Assembly: GCA_012841565.1 (NCBI GenBank)
Contig: DUUM01000021.1
Location: forward strand, 1-27,824
Origin: Candidatus Epulonipiscium sp.
GTDB taxonomy: Bacteria > Bacillota_A > Clostridia > Lachnospirales > Cellulosilyticaceae
Direction: 5' to 3'
Length of the DNA: 27,824 nucleotides
This document shows, one piece after another, positions 14,842-22,276 of the stretch (positions within the stretch are counted from its first letter, which is position 1; each line of letters opens with the position of its first letter). The notes below the pieces were generated by a model. That model ran no database searches. It was not told the origin of the DNA and worked only from the letters and a program-made list of their open reading frames with translations. Position numbers and translations under genes: made by a program.

Positions 14842-15147
14842 ATGATTAAGCATATTGTAATGTGGAAGATAAAAGGGGATACGGGGCACGGTAGTAAAGA
14901 GGAAGTTATGGAGAAAATGAAAATAGAATTAGAGGGTTTAAAAGAAAAGATTGAAGATATTGTAGAGATAGAAGTTGGTATTAACTTTGAACCTTCAGAG
15001 ATGGCTTATGATGTAGTCCTTTATTCTGTATTTAAGAATCAAGAAGGATTGGAGAGATATCAGAAGCATCCAGCTCATCAGAGGGTGGCTAATGAATTGG
15101 TACGTCAAGTTAGTGGTGGGCGGGTTGTAGTAGATTATTTAATATAA
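14842..15147 (+). CDS. Dabb (stress-responsive alpha/beta barrel) domain protein
   Basis: A 101-residue single-domain protein. The opening MIKHIVMWKIK, the central EIEVGINF and YDVVLYSVFKNQEGLERYQ, and the HPAHQRVANELVRQV stretch near the end match the Dabb family (dimeric ferredoxin-like fold). The KHPAHQ segment is a hallmark. Members bind small hydrophobic ligands or respond to stress, but the role here is unknown. GGGG-rich sequence at 14829-14840 serves as ribosome site. It stands alone, with no terminator clearly visible after it. Confidence 0.82.
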   Translation: MIKHIVMWKIKGDTGHGSKEEVMEKMKIELEGLKEKIEDIVEIEVGINFEPSEMAYDVVLYSVFKNQEGLERYQKHPAHQRVANELVRQVSGGRVVVDYLI

Positions 15148-15225
15148 ATATTAATCTCCGTTGATGAATACAAGTATAGTAGGGAAATTATATGACTATG
15201 GTGTATTTTAGGGGAGGTTTATAAA

Positions 15226-16128
15226 ATGCTTAGGCAGACATTTAATATTTTAAGCATTGATGGTGGGGGACTAAGAGGGGTTTATGCTGCAGCTATACTC
15301 TCTAAAATACAGGAAGAACTAGGGATTAACTATATAGAGGAATTTGATTTAATAGCTGGGACTAGTACAGGGGCTATTATTGCAGCAGGATTAACCGTAA
15401 ATGTTCCACCGAGTACTATAGTCAATATATATAAGGAACAGGGCAGCTTTATATTTAAAAAACCTTTTTGGAGTGGGCTAATAACCCCTAAATATGATAG
15501 TACAAGGTTAAAGCAGGTACTAGATGAAGTGTTTGGAGATCAAACTTTTAGTGACGTAAAAACAGGCCTTATGGTTACGGCGACTAATGTATCTGATGGC
15601 ATGCCGTGGGTTTTTAAGTCTTTATATAATGAAAGGTTGAAAAGGGATGAAGGTGTCAAACTTGCAGATGCAGTTTTAGCATCTTGCTCGGCACCACTTT
15701 ATTTTAATCCTTTTGATCATAATGAGCAATTATTGGCAGATGGCGGATTATGGGCAAATAATCCGGCCTTAGCTGCTTTGGTAGAAGCCTTAGGACACAA
15801 TATAGATGTGAAAAGATATAAAATAAGGCTTTTATCCATTGGAACAGGTATTAGTGTCAAGCATTATCCTATAGAGTGGATAGCAAAAGAATGGGGAGCT
15901 ACTAGGTGGGGGATAGGTCTTATAGATATTATCTTTAATATGCAATCCTTTAGTATAGAAAAGTATTTAAATACGATTATGAATAAAGATCATTATGTGC
16001 GTATTAACTTTGAAGTAGATGGAAGTTTGGCCATAGATGATATAAAAACAATAGACACCCTTATAGAAAAAGGTGTAAATGACTTTTATAACTATAGAAT
16101 AAAGATTAAAAATCTCTTAGAAAAATAG
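15226..16128 (+). CDS. Patatin-like phospholipase
   Basis: A cytosolic acyl hydrolase of the patatin family with a Ser-Asp dyad. The oxyanion loop is DGGGLRG (residues 12-18), the nucleophile is Ser47 in GTSTG (45-49), and the catalytic Asp172 lies in ADGGLWANNP. All key residues are present, so it should be active on lipids. At 300 residues it has essentially only the catalytic domain, with no signal peptide. A strong GGGGAGG precedes ATG 15226. Related short patatins act as phospholipase effectors (CapV) in CBASS phage defence, but no nucleotidyltransferase or accessory gene adjoins it. A housekeeping lipid role is more likely. Confidence 0.88.
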   Translation: MLRQTFNILSIDGGGLRGVYAAAILSKIQEELGINYIEEFDLIAGTSTGAIIAAGLTVNVPPSTIVNIYKEQGSFIFKKPFWSGLITPKYDSTRLKQVLDEVFGDQTFSDVKTGLMVTATNVSDGMPWVFKSLYNERLKRDEGVKLADAVLASCSAPLYFNPFDHNEQLLADGGLWANNPALAALVEALGHNIDVKRYKIRLLSIGTGISVKHYPIEWIAKEWGATRWGIGLIDIIFNMQSFSIEKYLNTIMNKDHYVRINFEVDGSLAIDDIKTIDTLIEKGVNDFYNYRIKIKNLLEK

Positions 16129-16261
16129 CTCTAACAAAAGGATAACTCGAAAAAGGTAAAAAAAAGAGGTTTTTTTATAAGAGAAATAAGGTATAATAAT
16201 AAAGAAGAATAAAAAAAGTAGTATTAAAGTACGAAACACAACATATAAAGGGTGACTAGGA

Positions 16262-17191
16262 ATGGCAAGAACAGAAAGAAGACAAAGGAAAAAGGGGATA
16301 AGTCCAGGAATATTTCTTACGATGATGGTAATATTTGCAGGACTATCCTTTACGATGCTATGGTCTTTACAAGTAAAAGCAAGTGAAGTTCAGAAAACGG
16401 AGCAAATTTTACAAATAGAGCAACAGCAAAATAAAGAATTGCAATTAACCATAGAGAAGATGCAAAAAGAAAATGAAGAAACAAAACAGCAAATGGAACA
16501 ATTAAAAAAAGAAGTTGAGGAATTAGAACTTAAAAATCTTAGTAAAGCACAAAATGAGAAGGAAGCTACCCTCAAGATTGCTTATTTGACATTTGATGAT
16601 GGGCCTTCGGGGAACACTCCAAAAATCCTTGATATCTTAAAAGAAAAGAATATTCCAGCTACATTTTTTGTAGTTGGAAATCAAGAGATGAAAGCAACTT
16701 ATAAACGTATTGTAGATGAAGGCCATACATTAGGTAATCACACATATGGTCATGACTATAAAGGGATTTACAAATCGACAGAAACATTTTTTGCAGATGT
16801 CGAGAAATTAAATGATTTATTAGAAGAAACAACAGGTCAACGTTCTAAGATTTTAAGATTTCCAGGTGGCTCTAACAATACGGTTAGCAGGCATGCTGGT
16901 GGTAAAGGTATTATGAATATAATGACACAAGCTGTTTTAGAAGAAGGATATCGCTATTTTGACTGGAATGTAGATTCCCAAGATGCATCTAAAGCAAAGC
17001 AAAGTAAAGATGTCATTGTTAAATCTGTTCTTAGTGGCGCGAATCATACCAATAAAGCAGTTATTTTAATGCATGATGCACCTGCTAAAACAACGACTGT
17101 AGATGCATTACCTGAAATTATTGATGGCCTAACGCAAAAAGGATTTATATTTAGAGGCCTTGATATGAACGCACCAGCAGTTCAATTTTAG
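16262..17191 (+). CDS. Membrane-anchored polysaccharide (peptidoglycan) deacetylase
   Basis: A 309-residue NodB-fold deacetylase displayed outside the cell. A basic N-terminus and one membrane helix (about residues 14-36) anchor it. A Gln/Glu/Lys-rich coiled coil (about 42-98) spaces the domain from the membrane. The catalytic motifs are TFDDGPS (110-116, with base Asp112 and metal ligand Asp113), NHTYGH (159-164, with metal ligands His160 and His164), RFPGGSNN, DWNVDSQD and ILMHD. It would remove acetyl groups from N-acetylglucosamine in peptidoglycan, giving lysozyme resistance; the substrate is inferred. AAGGGTGA precedes the ATG, and a TATAAT at 16192-16197 with a poor -35 may be its promoter. 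Confidence 0.88.
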   Translation: MARTERRQRKKGISPGIFLTMMVIFAGLSFTMLWSLQVKASEVQKTEQILQIEQQQNKELQLTIEKMQKENEETKQQMEQLKKEVEELELKNLSKAQNEKEATLKIAYLTFDDGPSGNTPKILDILKEKNIPATFFVVGNQEMKATYKRIVDEGHTLGNHTYGHDYKGIYKSTETFFADVEKLNDLLEETTGQRSKILRFPGGSNNTVSRHAGGKGIMNIMTQAVLEEGYRYFDWNVDSQDASKAKQSKDVIVKSVLSGANHTNKAVILMHDAPAKTTTVDALPEIIDGLTQKGFIFRGLDMNAPAVQF

Positions 17192-17226
17192 CAAGTTCAA
17201 TTCTAACCAATATAAAAGATAATTAA

Positions 17227-17252
17227 AAGCGTCACTCATAGGAGTGACGCTT
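17227..17252. terminator. Hairpin between the convergent deacetylase and degV genes
   Basis: AAGCGTCACTC and GAGTGACGCTT pair over 11 bases around ATAG. On the minus strand the stem is followed by TTTTAATT, so it terminates degV better than the plus-strand gene. Confidence 0.75.
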
Positions 17253-17284
17253 AGTTTATGCATAAAATTAAGAGTTAAAAGAGC

Positions 17285-18157
17285 CTAAGGCTTGCGAATA
17301 TCGCTAAGGAAGAATAAGGCAAGAGTTCCAGGTCCTGAATGTGAGCCAACAGTAGTACCTACCATAGAAATAATCACATCTTTTAAAGGAACAGTTTCTC
17401 GGATTAAAGCCTCTAATTGTTTAGCTTCTTCTAAACAATCCCCATGACTTATAAAAATAGTTTGATCTTCAGGAGATTGGATATGTTTTTGTAACATGTC
17501 TACTAGATTGCGAATAGCTTTTTTTCGTCCTCTTGCTTTCTCATACGGTAGTAACTCTCCAGCATCATTAACAAAAAGAAGGGGTTTAATATTCAGTAAG
17601 GACCCCACAAAAGCAGAAGCGCCTGAAAGACGGCCACCGCGTTTTAAGTGCTCTAAATCATCTACGGTAAAAAGATGAGAAACCTTTAGTTTATTGTTTT
17701 CAATCCAGTTAACAATATCTTCTTTGGATTTTCCTTGTTTTCGCATTTCAGAAGCATAATGTACCAGTAGGCCAAGACCACTAGAGACGGATAAGGTATT
17801 TATGATACTAATATTCGCTGCAGGATATTTTTCAAGTACTTCCTCTTTAGCAATGCTCGCACTATTGTATGTGCCACTTAAGGCAGAGGATAGTCCTATA
17901 TAAATAATAGAATCACCATTTTTAACATGTTTAAGAAAGCTTTCAGTAAAACTGTGGGTATTAACTTGTGATGTGCTAGTTGTTTCACCTGTTCGTAGGT
18001 AGCCATAGAAATCCTCATATGTTAGGGTTTCACCTAGATCATCTAATACTTCTTTATCATTCATTAAGACAGTAAGACCTAAAAAATCAATATTATTATC
18101 CCTAATATATGATAAGGGTAAATCGCATGTAGAATCAGTTAATAGTATGATAGCCAT
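17285..18157 (-). CDS. DegV family fatty-acid-binding protein
   Basis: A 290-residue protein with the DegV fold. Family hallmarks are TDSTCDLP near the N-terminus, TSQVNTHSF (about 61-70), SSALSGTYNSA (about 89-99), KRGGRLSG (about 172-179) and GSHSGPGTLALFF near the C-terminus. DegV/FakB proteins bind a single fatty acid and, in FakAB systems, present it to the kinase FakA for phospholipid synthesis. No fakA is nearby. GGAGG (around 18169-18173 on the plus strand) precedes ATG 18157. It is a lone gene, convergent with the deacetylase. Confidence 0.92.
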   Translation of the reverse strand: MAIILLTDSTCDLPLSYIRDNNIDFLGLTVLMNDKEVLDDLGETLTYEDFYGYLRTGETTSTSQVNTHSFTESFLKHVKNGDSIIYIGLSSALSGTYNSASIAKEEVLEKYPAANISIINTLSVSSGLGLLVHYASEMRKQGKSKEDIVNWIENNKLKVSHLFTVDDLEHLKRGGRLSGASAFVGSLLNIKPLLFVNDAGELLPYEKARGRKKAIRNLVDMLQKHIQSPEDQTIFISHGDCLEEAKQLEALIRETVPLKDVIISMVGTTVGSHSGPGTLALFFLSDIRKP

Positions 18158-18302
18158 AATTTAGTAAACCTCCTCATTAATAATTCTGTATATGTGATTC
18201 AATATAAGGTGTGTTTAGTATATTATTAAACAAAACTAAGTTTAACCCTTTTATAAAAAATCAAATGATAATAGTAATTTGACACAAGGTGTTATATACA
18301 TA

Positions 18303-18329
18303 TTGACAATAGCTTATAATCAGTATAAT
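18303..18329 (+). promoter_or_regulatory. Candidate sigma-A promoter of the DUF3881-like gene
   Basis: A perfect TTGACA (18303-18308) and a perfect TATAAT (18324-18329) are present but only 15 bases apart, shorter than ideal. A second TTGACA lies at 18279-18284, and a second TATAAT at 18315-18320. The remaining intergenic bases from 18158 hold the degV leader and nothing else recognised. Confidence 0.5.
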
Positions 18330-18377
18330 CTAGTAAGAAGGTTGTAAATTAAGTAATCTAAAACAGGGAGGTCATAT

Positions 18378-19268
18378 ATGAGTTCTACAATGAAGGGAAT
18401 AGGATTTTCAGGAATAAAAAATAAACAATCATGGGATGACCTTGTGGCGGATGTGTTAAATGAGCCTTCCCGTACATTTATGCGAAAATATGAAGACGAT
18501 AAAGTCGTTATGGAATATTACAAGGAGTACAGTGAAAAAGTATATTTACTTGTAAGGGTAGCTTTAGGTGAGGGAAACAAGGAAGAGAAAAAGCCTAAGG
18601 TTTATATTGAGGAATGTGAGCCATATGTAGAGGCGACATATACTTTAGAAATACAAGATTTGGATATAGAAGATACAGAGGATGAATTTATCTTTTATGT
18701 CGTATGTGAAGATGTAGGAACAGGTATGCAAATTGTATTTTGGCTGCAAAATGTAATCGAGTACTTAGATTGTATGGAAGATGAGGCCATTGATTATACA
18801 GGTGCCCGTATAGTCGGTATCGGTAGTGAAGGAACTATTGTACTTCCTATTGAAAAAGGGGACGACGATGCTGAGTATGAAAATACGGAGCGGGAATACC
18901 TGCGTGCTATGCTACAAAGGGCAAAAGCCGGTGATGAAGAAGCCATTGAGATGTTAGAAAATGAAGAAGAGCAGCTAGATGAACAGTTAAAAGAAAGGCT
19001 CCGCAGAGAAGACTTTTTAACTGTAATGGATGGCTACTTTCTTCCAGCTACTAACGTTGAAGCTACCTATGCAATACTCGGAACGATTAAAGAACTAGAA
19101 ATCAGGGAAAACAGTAAAACAAAAGAAAAAATGTACTGGATGTATATAGATGTCAATGGAATGTTTGTTGAGGTCATTATAAATATGGAAGATTTAGTAG
19201 GCAAGCCATCTATAGGTATGAGATTTATGGGTACATGCTGGATGCAAGGGACTGTGGAATTCGAATAG
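18378..19268 (+). CDS. DUF3881-like protein of unknown function
   Basis: A 296-residue soluble acidic protein without signal peptide or membrane segment. Its opening (MKGIGFSGIKNK), the Glu-rich helical middle (about 175-215), and the closing GMRFMGTCWMQGTVEF recall DUF3881, a family I associate with Clostridia; this match is from memory. The N-terminal half has alternating strands and helices, and the C-terminal third may be a small beta-barrel. No catalytic motif is apparent. GGGAGGTC precedes ATG 18378. The next gene follows 13 bases after the stop and is likely co-transcribed. Confidence 0.65.
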   Translation: MSSTMKGIGFSGIKNKQSWDDLVADVLNEPSRTFMRKYEDDKVVMEYYKEYSEKVYLLVRVALGEGNKEEKKPKVYIEECEPYVEATYTLEIQDLDIEDTEDEFIFYVVCEDVGTGMQIVFWLQNVIEYLDCMEDEAIDYTGARIVGIGSEGTIVLPIEKGDDDAEYENTEREYLRAMLQRAKAGDEEAIEMLENEEEQLDEQLKERLRREDFLTVMDGYFLPATNVEATYAILGTIKELEIRENSKTKEKMYWMYIDVNGMFVEVIINMEDLVGKPSIGMRFMGTCWMQGTVEFE

Positions 19269-19281
19269 TGAGGTGTTTAGA

Positions 19282-19734
19282 ATGATTTATGACAGAGTTA
19301 AGAATATAGAGCAATATAAAGGCATAAGTAAAAATTTAGATAGGGCAATTGCGTTTTTAAGTACAATAGATTCTCAAGAATTGAGTGATGGAAAAAATGA
19401 GATTGATGGAAAAAATGTCTTTGCAAATGTTATGTATTATGATACAAAAGATATAGAGGATGGTGTTAAAGAAGCCCACAAAGTCTATATCGACATACAT
19501 TACATGATAAGTGGGAAAGAACAAATTCTCATTTCGGATATTAGTGAACTAGAAATCGTAGGAGAATACCTAGAAGAAAAGGATTGCGCATTTTATGCAG
19601 GACAAATGAAAACTGCCTGTATCCTTCAAGATGACTATTTTGTCATTTGCTTTCCTAATGATGGTCATACACCAGCTATAAAAATAGATAACAATGAACA
19701 GGTGAAGAAAATGGTTATTAAAGTAAGGGTTTAG
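19282..19734 (+). CDS. YhcH/YjgK/YiaL family protein
   Basis: A 150-residue cupin-like protein of the YhcH/YjgK/YiaL group (DUF386, also called EbgC-like). The pattern HKVYIDIHYMISGKEQI (about residues 70-86), the CAFYAGQ stretch, and FPNDGHTPAI near the C-terminus are characteristic. Relatives bind metal and are linked to sugar or sialic-acid metabolism; no sugar genes are nearby. ATG 19282 is preferred over GTG 19273 because GAGGTG (19270-19275) is six bases ahead of it. It probably shares an operon with the DUF3881-like gene. Confidence 0.85.
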   Translation: MIYDRVKNIEQYKGISKNLDRAIAFLSTIDSQELSDGKNEIDGKNVFANVMYYDTKDIEDGVKEAHKVYIDIHYMISGKEQILISDISELEIVGEYLEEKDCAFYAGQMKTACILQDDYFVICFPNDGHTPAIKIDNNEQVKKMVIKVRV

Positions 19735-19766
19735 TTCTTATGGATATTTCACTTCATAAAAACTAC

Positions 19767-19795
19767 TTGACTAAAAAGCTGATTTCACATAATAT
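19767..19795 (+). promoter_or_regulatory. Candidate promoter of tRNA-Arg
   Basis: TTGACT (19767-19772) lies exactly 17 bases upstream of TAATAT (19790-19795), ending 21 bases before the mature tRNA. The -35 matches five of six and the -10 four of six. Confidence 0.5.
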
Positions 19796-19816
19796 ATAAA
19801 GGGTAATAAGTAAAAT

Positions 19817-19890
19817 GTTTCCGTAGCTCAGCAGGATAGAGCGCTCCCCTCCTAAGGGAGAGGCCGTGAGTTCGAATCTCGCCGGGAACA
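19817..19890 (+). tRNA. tRNA-Arg (anticodon CCT)
   Basis: The acceptor GTTTCCG pairs with CGGGAAC (19883-19889). The anticodon stem CTCCC/GGGAG encloses CTCCTAA, with CCT at 19851-19853 reading AGG. The T-stem GTGAG/CTCGC encloses TTCGAAT. CCA is not encoded. It is a single tRNA gene with its own terminator. Confidence 0.95.
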
Positions 19891-19902
19891 TTTGTAATAG
19901 AG

Positions 19903-19960
19903 AATAAAGAGGGTACCACCAAACTATGAATGTAGTGAGTGGTACTCTCTTTATTTTTTC
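19903..19960 (+). terminator. Rho-independent terminator of tRNA-Arg
   Basis: AATAAAGAGGGTACCAC pairs with GTGGTACTCTCTTTATT around a 19-base loop with one mismatch. A run of T follows at 19954-19959. Confidence 0.85.
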
Positions 19961-20002
19961 TAGTCTTCCTACCAACTATAACTAGGAACTAATAGAATAG
20001 AC

Positions 20003-20031
20003 TTTACGTCTAAGTAATAAGAATATATAAT
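20003..20031 (+). promoter_or_regulatory. Candidate promoter of the lipoprotein gene
   Basis: TTTACG (20003-20008) is 17 bases upstream of a perfect TATAAT (20026-20031). Initiation near 20038 would put the AAAGGAGATGA ribosome site at the very start of the message, which is tight. Confidence 0.4.
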
Positions 20032-20053
20032 TAATTTAAAGGAGATGAGTGTT

Positions 20054-21013
20054 ATGAAGGGGAAATTTAAAAACATATTACTGATAGTCTTTATAATTGG
20101 TATATTAGTAACAGGATGTGCTTCGGGTAAGAAGAGTCATACAGCAGAATCCCAAAGTGCACCTATGGAGGACTTTGGGAACCGGGAGGAAATAGCTGAG
20201 GACACAGGGGACTATGAAGACTCTATGGTAGCAGGTGAAGTTGGATTTGGCCAGGAGACCCCAAAAAGAAATACAAACCAAAAGTTAATACACAGGGCTA
20301 GCATGAATGTTGAAATCGTAGAAAAATTAGAGCCTATTATGGTGTCTATCCAAAACTTTGTAGAGGGTCATGATGGCTACATTGAAAATATGGAACAATA
20401 TAGGAGTGGTTACGATCCTATAACACAGGAACAACTAGAAGCAGTTTTTCTGAAAATTAGAATCCCTCACGAACATTACAACAAGGCACTACAAACCATA
20501 GCAGATTTGGGAACGGTTGTTAATAAAAATCGTAGTGTTGAAGACGTAACGATACAGTATAGTGACATTGAAAGTACCTTGAAAATGTATAAAGTAGAGC
20601 AAGATAGATTGCTTAAAATGCTAGAAAATGACACAACAGATGTTAAAGATATGATTGAAATAGAAAAGAGACTAAGTGAAGTAAGGGTTGAATTAGAAAA
20701 GCAAGAATCAGCAAGACGTGGACTAGAGTCTCAAATTAATTATGATACAATTGAACTTGAGATGCGAGAAGTCAGAAGAGTAAGTGATGATGGTATTAGG
20801 AAAACCTTTGGAAGCCGCGTTAAAACAGCACTTAGAGATTCTATTGATGGGGTTATTATATTTTTCCAAACCCTTGTATTAATTGCCACATATATGGCAA
20901 TACCTATAACTATAATCGTTATTATTTTTGGAACAGCATATATGATAGTCACAAAAATAATAAAACGAAAAAAGAATAAATTAGCTTCCAAAAATGAAAA
21001 CAATGCAGACTAA
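20054..21013 (+). CDS. DUF4349-type lipoprotein with C-terminal membrane helix
   Basis: A 319-residue exported lipoprotein. A hydrophobic signal (residues 8-21) ends in lipobox VTGC, with Cys22 as the lipidated residue. An acidic, low-complexity stretch (about 25-75) follows. The main domain (about 85-255) begins KLIHRASMNVEIV and has a coiled-coil core with DIESTLKMYKVEQDRLLKML and EIEKRLSEVRVELEKQES; this layout matches DUF4349. A C-terminal membrane helix (about 270-298) and a basic tail end it. Its function is unknown. ATG 20054 is chosen since the GGAG (20041-20044) is too close to ATG 20045. Confidence 0.82.
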   Translation: MKGKFKNILLIVFIIGILVTGCASGKKSHTAESQSAPMEDFGNREEIAEDTGDYEDSMVAGEVGFGQETPKRNTNQKLIHRASMNVEIVEKLEPIMVSIQNFVEGHDGYIENMEQYRSGYDPITQEQLEAVFLKIRIPHEHYNKALQTIADLGTVVNKNRSVEDVTIQYSDIESTLKMYKVEQDRLLKMLENDTTDVKDMIEIEKRLSEVRVELEKQESARRGLESQINYDTIELEMREVRRVSDDGIRKTFGSRVKTALRDSIDGVIIFFQTLVLIATYMAIPITIIVIIFGTAYMIVTKIIKRKKNKLASKNENNAD

Positions 21014-21022
21014 ATAGCGATA

Positions 21023-21031
21023 TGATATACT
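21023..21031 (+). promoter_or_regulatory. Candidate extended -10 promoter of the aminotransferase gene
   Basis: TGATATACT (21023-21031) fits the extended -10 pattern, five of six in TATACT. No -35 is seen at the expected distance. Confidence 0.35.
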
Positions 21032-21073
21032 AGGTGTAATTGATTTAAATTATTATCTAACAGGGGGAAGACT

Positions 21074-22177
21074 ATGAAAGTACCATACCTAATGACACCG
21101 GGACCTACACAGGTACGTGAAAACATAAGACTGGCAAGAGCACAAGAATGCACAAATCCAGATATTGATGTTAATTTTTATGAGTTTTACAAAGAAACTT
21201 GTTTGCATATAGGAGAATTTTTAAAAACCAAAGAAGATGTTTTTATTTTATCAGGTGAAGGCATTCTTGGACTTGAAGCAGCATGTGCTTCTTTAACAGA
21301 ACAAGGAGATCGGGTATTGGTTCTTGACAATGGCATTTTCGGAGAAGGATTTGCAGACTTTGTGACCATGTACGGCGGAGAAGCTGTACTATTTAAAAGT
21401 GACAGGACTAAAGCCATTGATGCGAATGACTTAAGAGAATTCCTAGAGAAGGATCATAACTTTAAGTATGCAACAATCGTTCATTGCGATACACCATCAG
21501 GCGTGCTTAATCCTATGGGTTTAATATGTCCTTTACTTAAAGAGTATAATATTATAACTGTGGTAGACAGTGTTGCGGCTATGGGCGGTGAACCACTACT
21601 AACAGATGAATGGCAAATAGATATAGCCCTTGGGGGCTCTCAGAAGTGCGTATCTGCGCCTCCAGGGCTAACACTTCTTAGTATTAGCCAGGATGCATGG
21701 CTTGCTATGGAAAACAGAAAAACACCCATTGCTTCATACTACTGCAACTTGTTAATATGGAAAGATTATTATAAGAATAAGTGGTTCCCGTATACAATGC
21801 CAATTAGTGATATACAAGGTTTGCGTGTTGCCATTGATAATATATTAGAAGAAGGATTAGAAAACATGCAAGACAGGCATGCCCGAGTAGCAGCGTATAC
21901 AAGAGAACGATTGCAAGAAGCAGGCTTAGAGTTGTATTTAGAAAGTGGATTTTCTAACACGGTAACAGTGGTTAAAGTTCCAGATACGATTAATGGAGGC
22001 CAATCCTTATTAGATTATATGAGGGAACAATATAATATTATGGTCGCAGGTAGCTTTGGATACTTACAAAACAAGGTCATTAGAATAGGCCATATGGGTG
22101 AAAATGCATATATGGGCAAGGTTAAAATTACCATAGACACGTTGATAGAAGCAGTTGAAAGTTTTAAAAAGCTTTAA
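21074..22177 (+). CDS. Class V aminotransferase (alanine/serine-glyoxylate aminotransferase-like)
   Basis: A 367-residue PLP enzyme of fold type I, class V. The N-terminal MTPGPTQV is the classic start of the alanine-glyoxylate/serine-glyoxylate/PucG group. GEGILGLEAA (61-70) binds the PLP phosphate. VVDSVAAMGG (163-172) supplies Asp165 for the ring nitrogen. GGSQK (187-191) holds the Schiff-base Lys191, followed by APPGL. Which amino donor it uses cannot be told; no purine-degradation or glycine-pathway gene is adjacent. GGGGGAAG precedes ATG 21074. It appears to be a single-gene unit ended by a hairpin. Confidence 0.88.
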   Translation: MKVPYLMTPGPTQVRENIRLARAQECTNPDIDVNFYEFYKETCLHIGEFLKTKEDVFILSGEGILGLEAACASLTEQGDRVLVLDNGIFGEGFADFVTMYGGEAVLFKSDRTKAIDANDLREFLEKDHNFKYATIVHCDTPSGVLNPMGLICPLLKEYNIITVVDSVAAMGGEPLLTDEWQIDIALGGSQKCVSAPPGLTLLSISQDAWLAMENRKTPIASYYCNLLIWKDYYKNKWFPYTMPISDIQGLRVAIDNILEEGLENMQDRHARVAAYTRERLQEAGLELYLESGFSNTVTVVKVPDTINGGQSLLDYMREQYNIMVAGSFGYLQNKVIRIGHMGENAYMGKVKITIDTLIEAVESFKKL

Positions 22178-22180
22178 GGG

Positions 22181-22206
22181 GAAAATAGCTTCTGAAAATA
22201 GCTTCT
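22181..22206 (+). repeat. Tandem 13-base direct duplication
   Basis: GAAAATAGCTTCT occurs twice in exact succession (22181-22193 and 22194-22206) just after the aminotransferase stop. The second copy forms the left arm of the terminator. Confidence 0.85.
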
Positions 22207-22222
22207 TATTGAAGCTTTTTTT
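22200..22222 (+). terminator. Rho-independent terminator after the aminotransferase gene
   Basis: AGCTTC and GAAGCT pair around TTATT and run into seven T (22216-22222). It overlaps the second copy of a 13-base tandem duplication. Confidence 0.7.
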
Positions 22223-22276
22223 CATGTAAAGGAAGTTTGTATAGATCAATATAATGATTTTGAAAGGAAATATAAT

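Noticed and set aside
14692..14889. A minus-strand 65-codon frame over the repeat block
   Set aside because: It crosses the hairpin arm and the 13-base repeats and has no ribosome site or recognisable protein features.
15226..16128. CBASS phage-defence system based on the patatin gene
   Set aside because: No CD-NTase, Cap2/Cap3 or other CBASS gene adjoins it. The neighbours are a Dabb protein and a cell-wall deacetylase.
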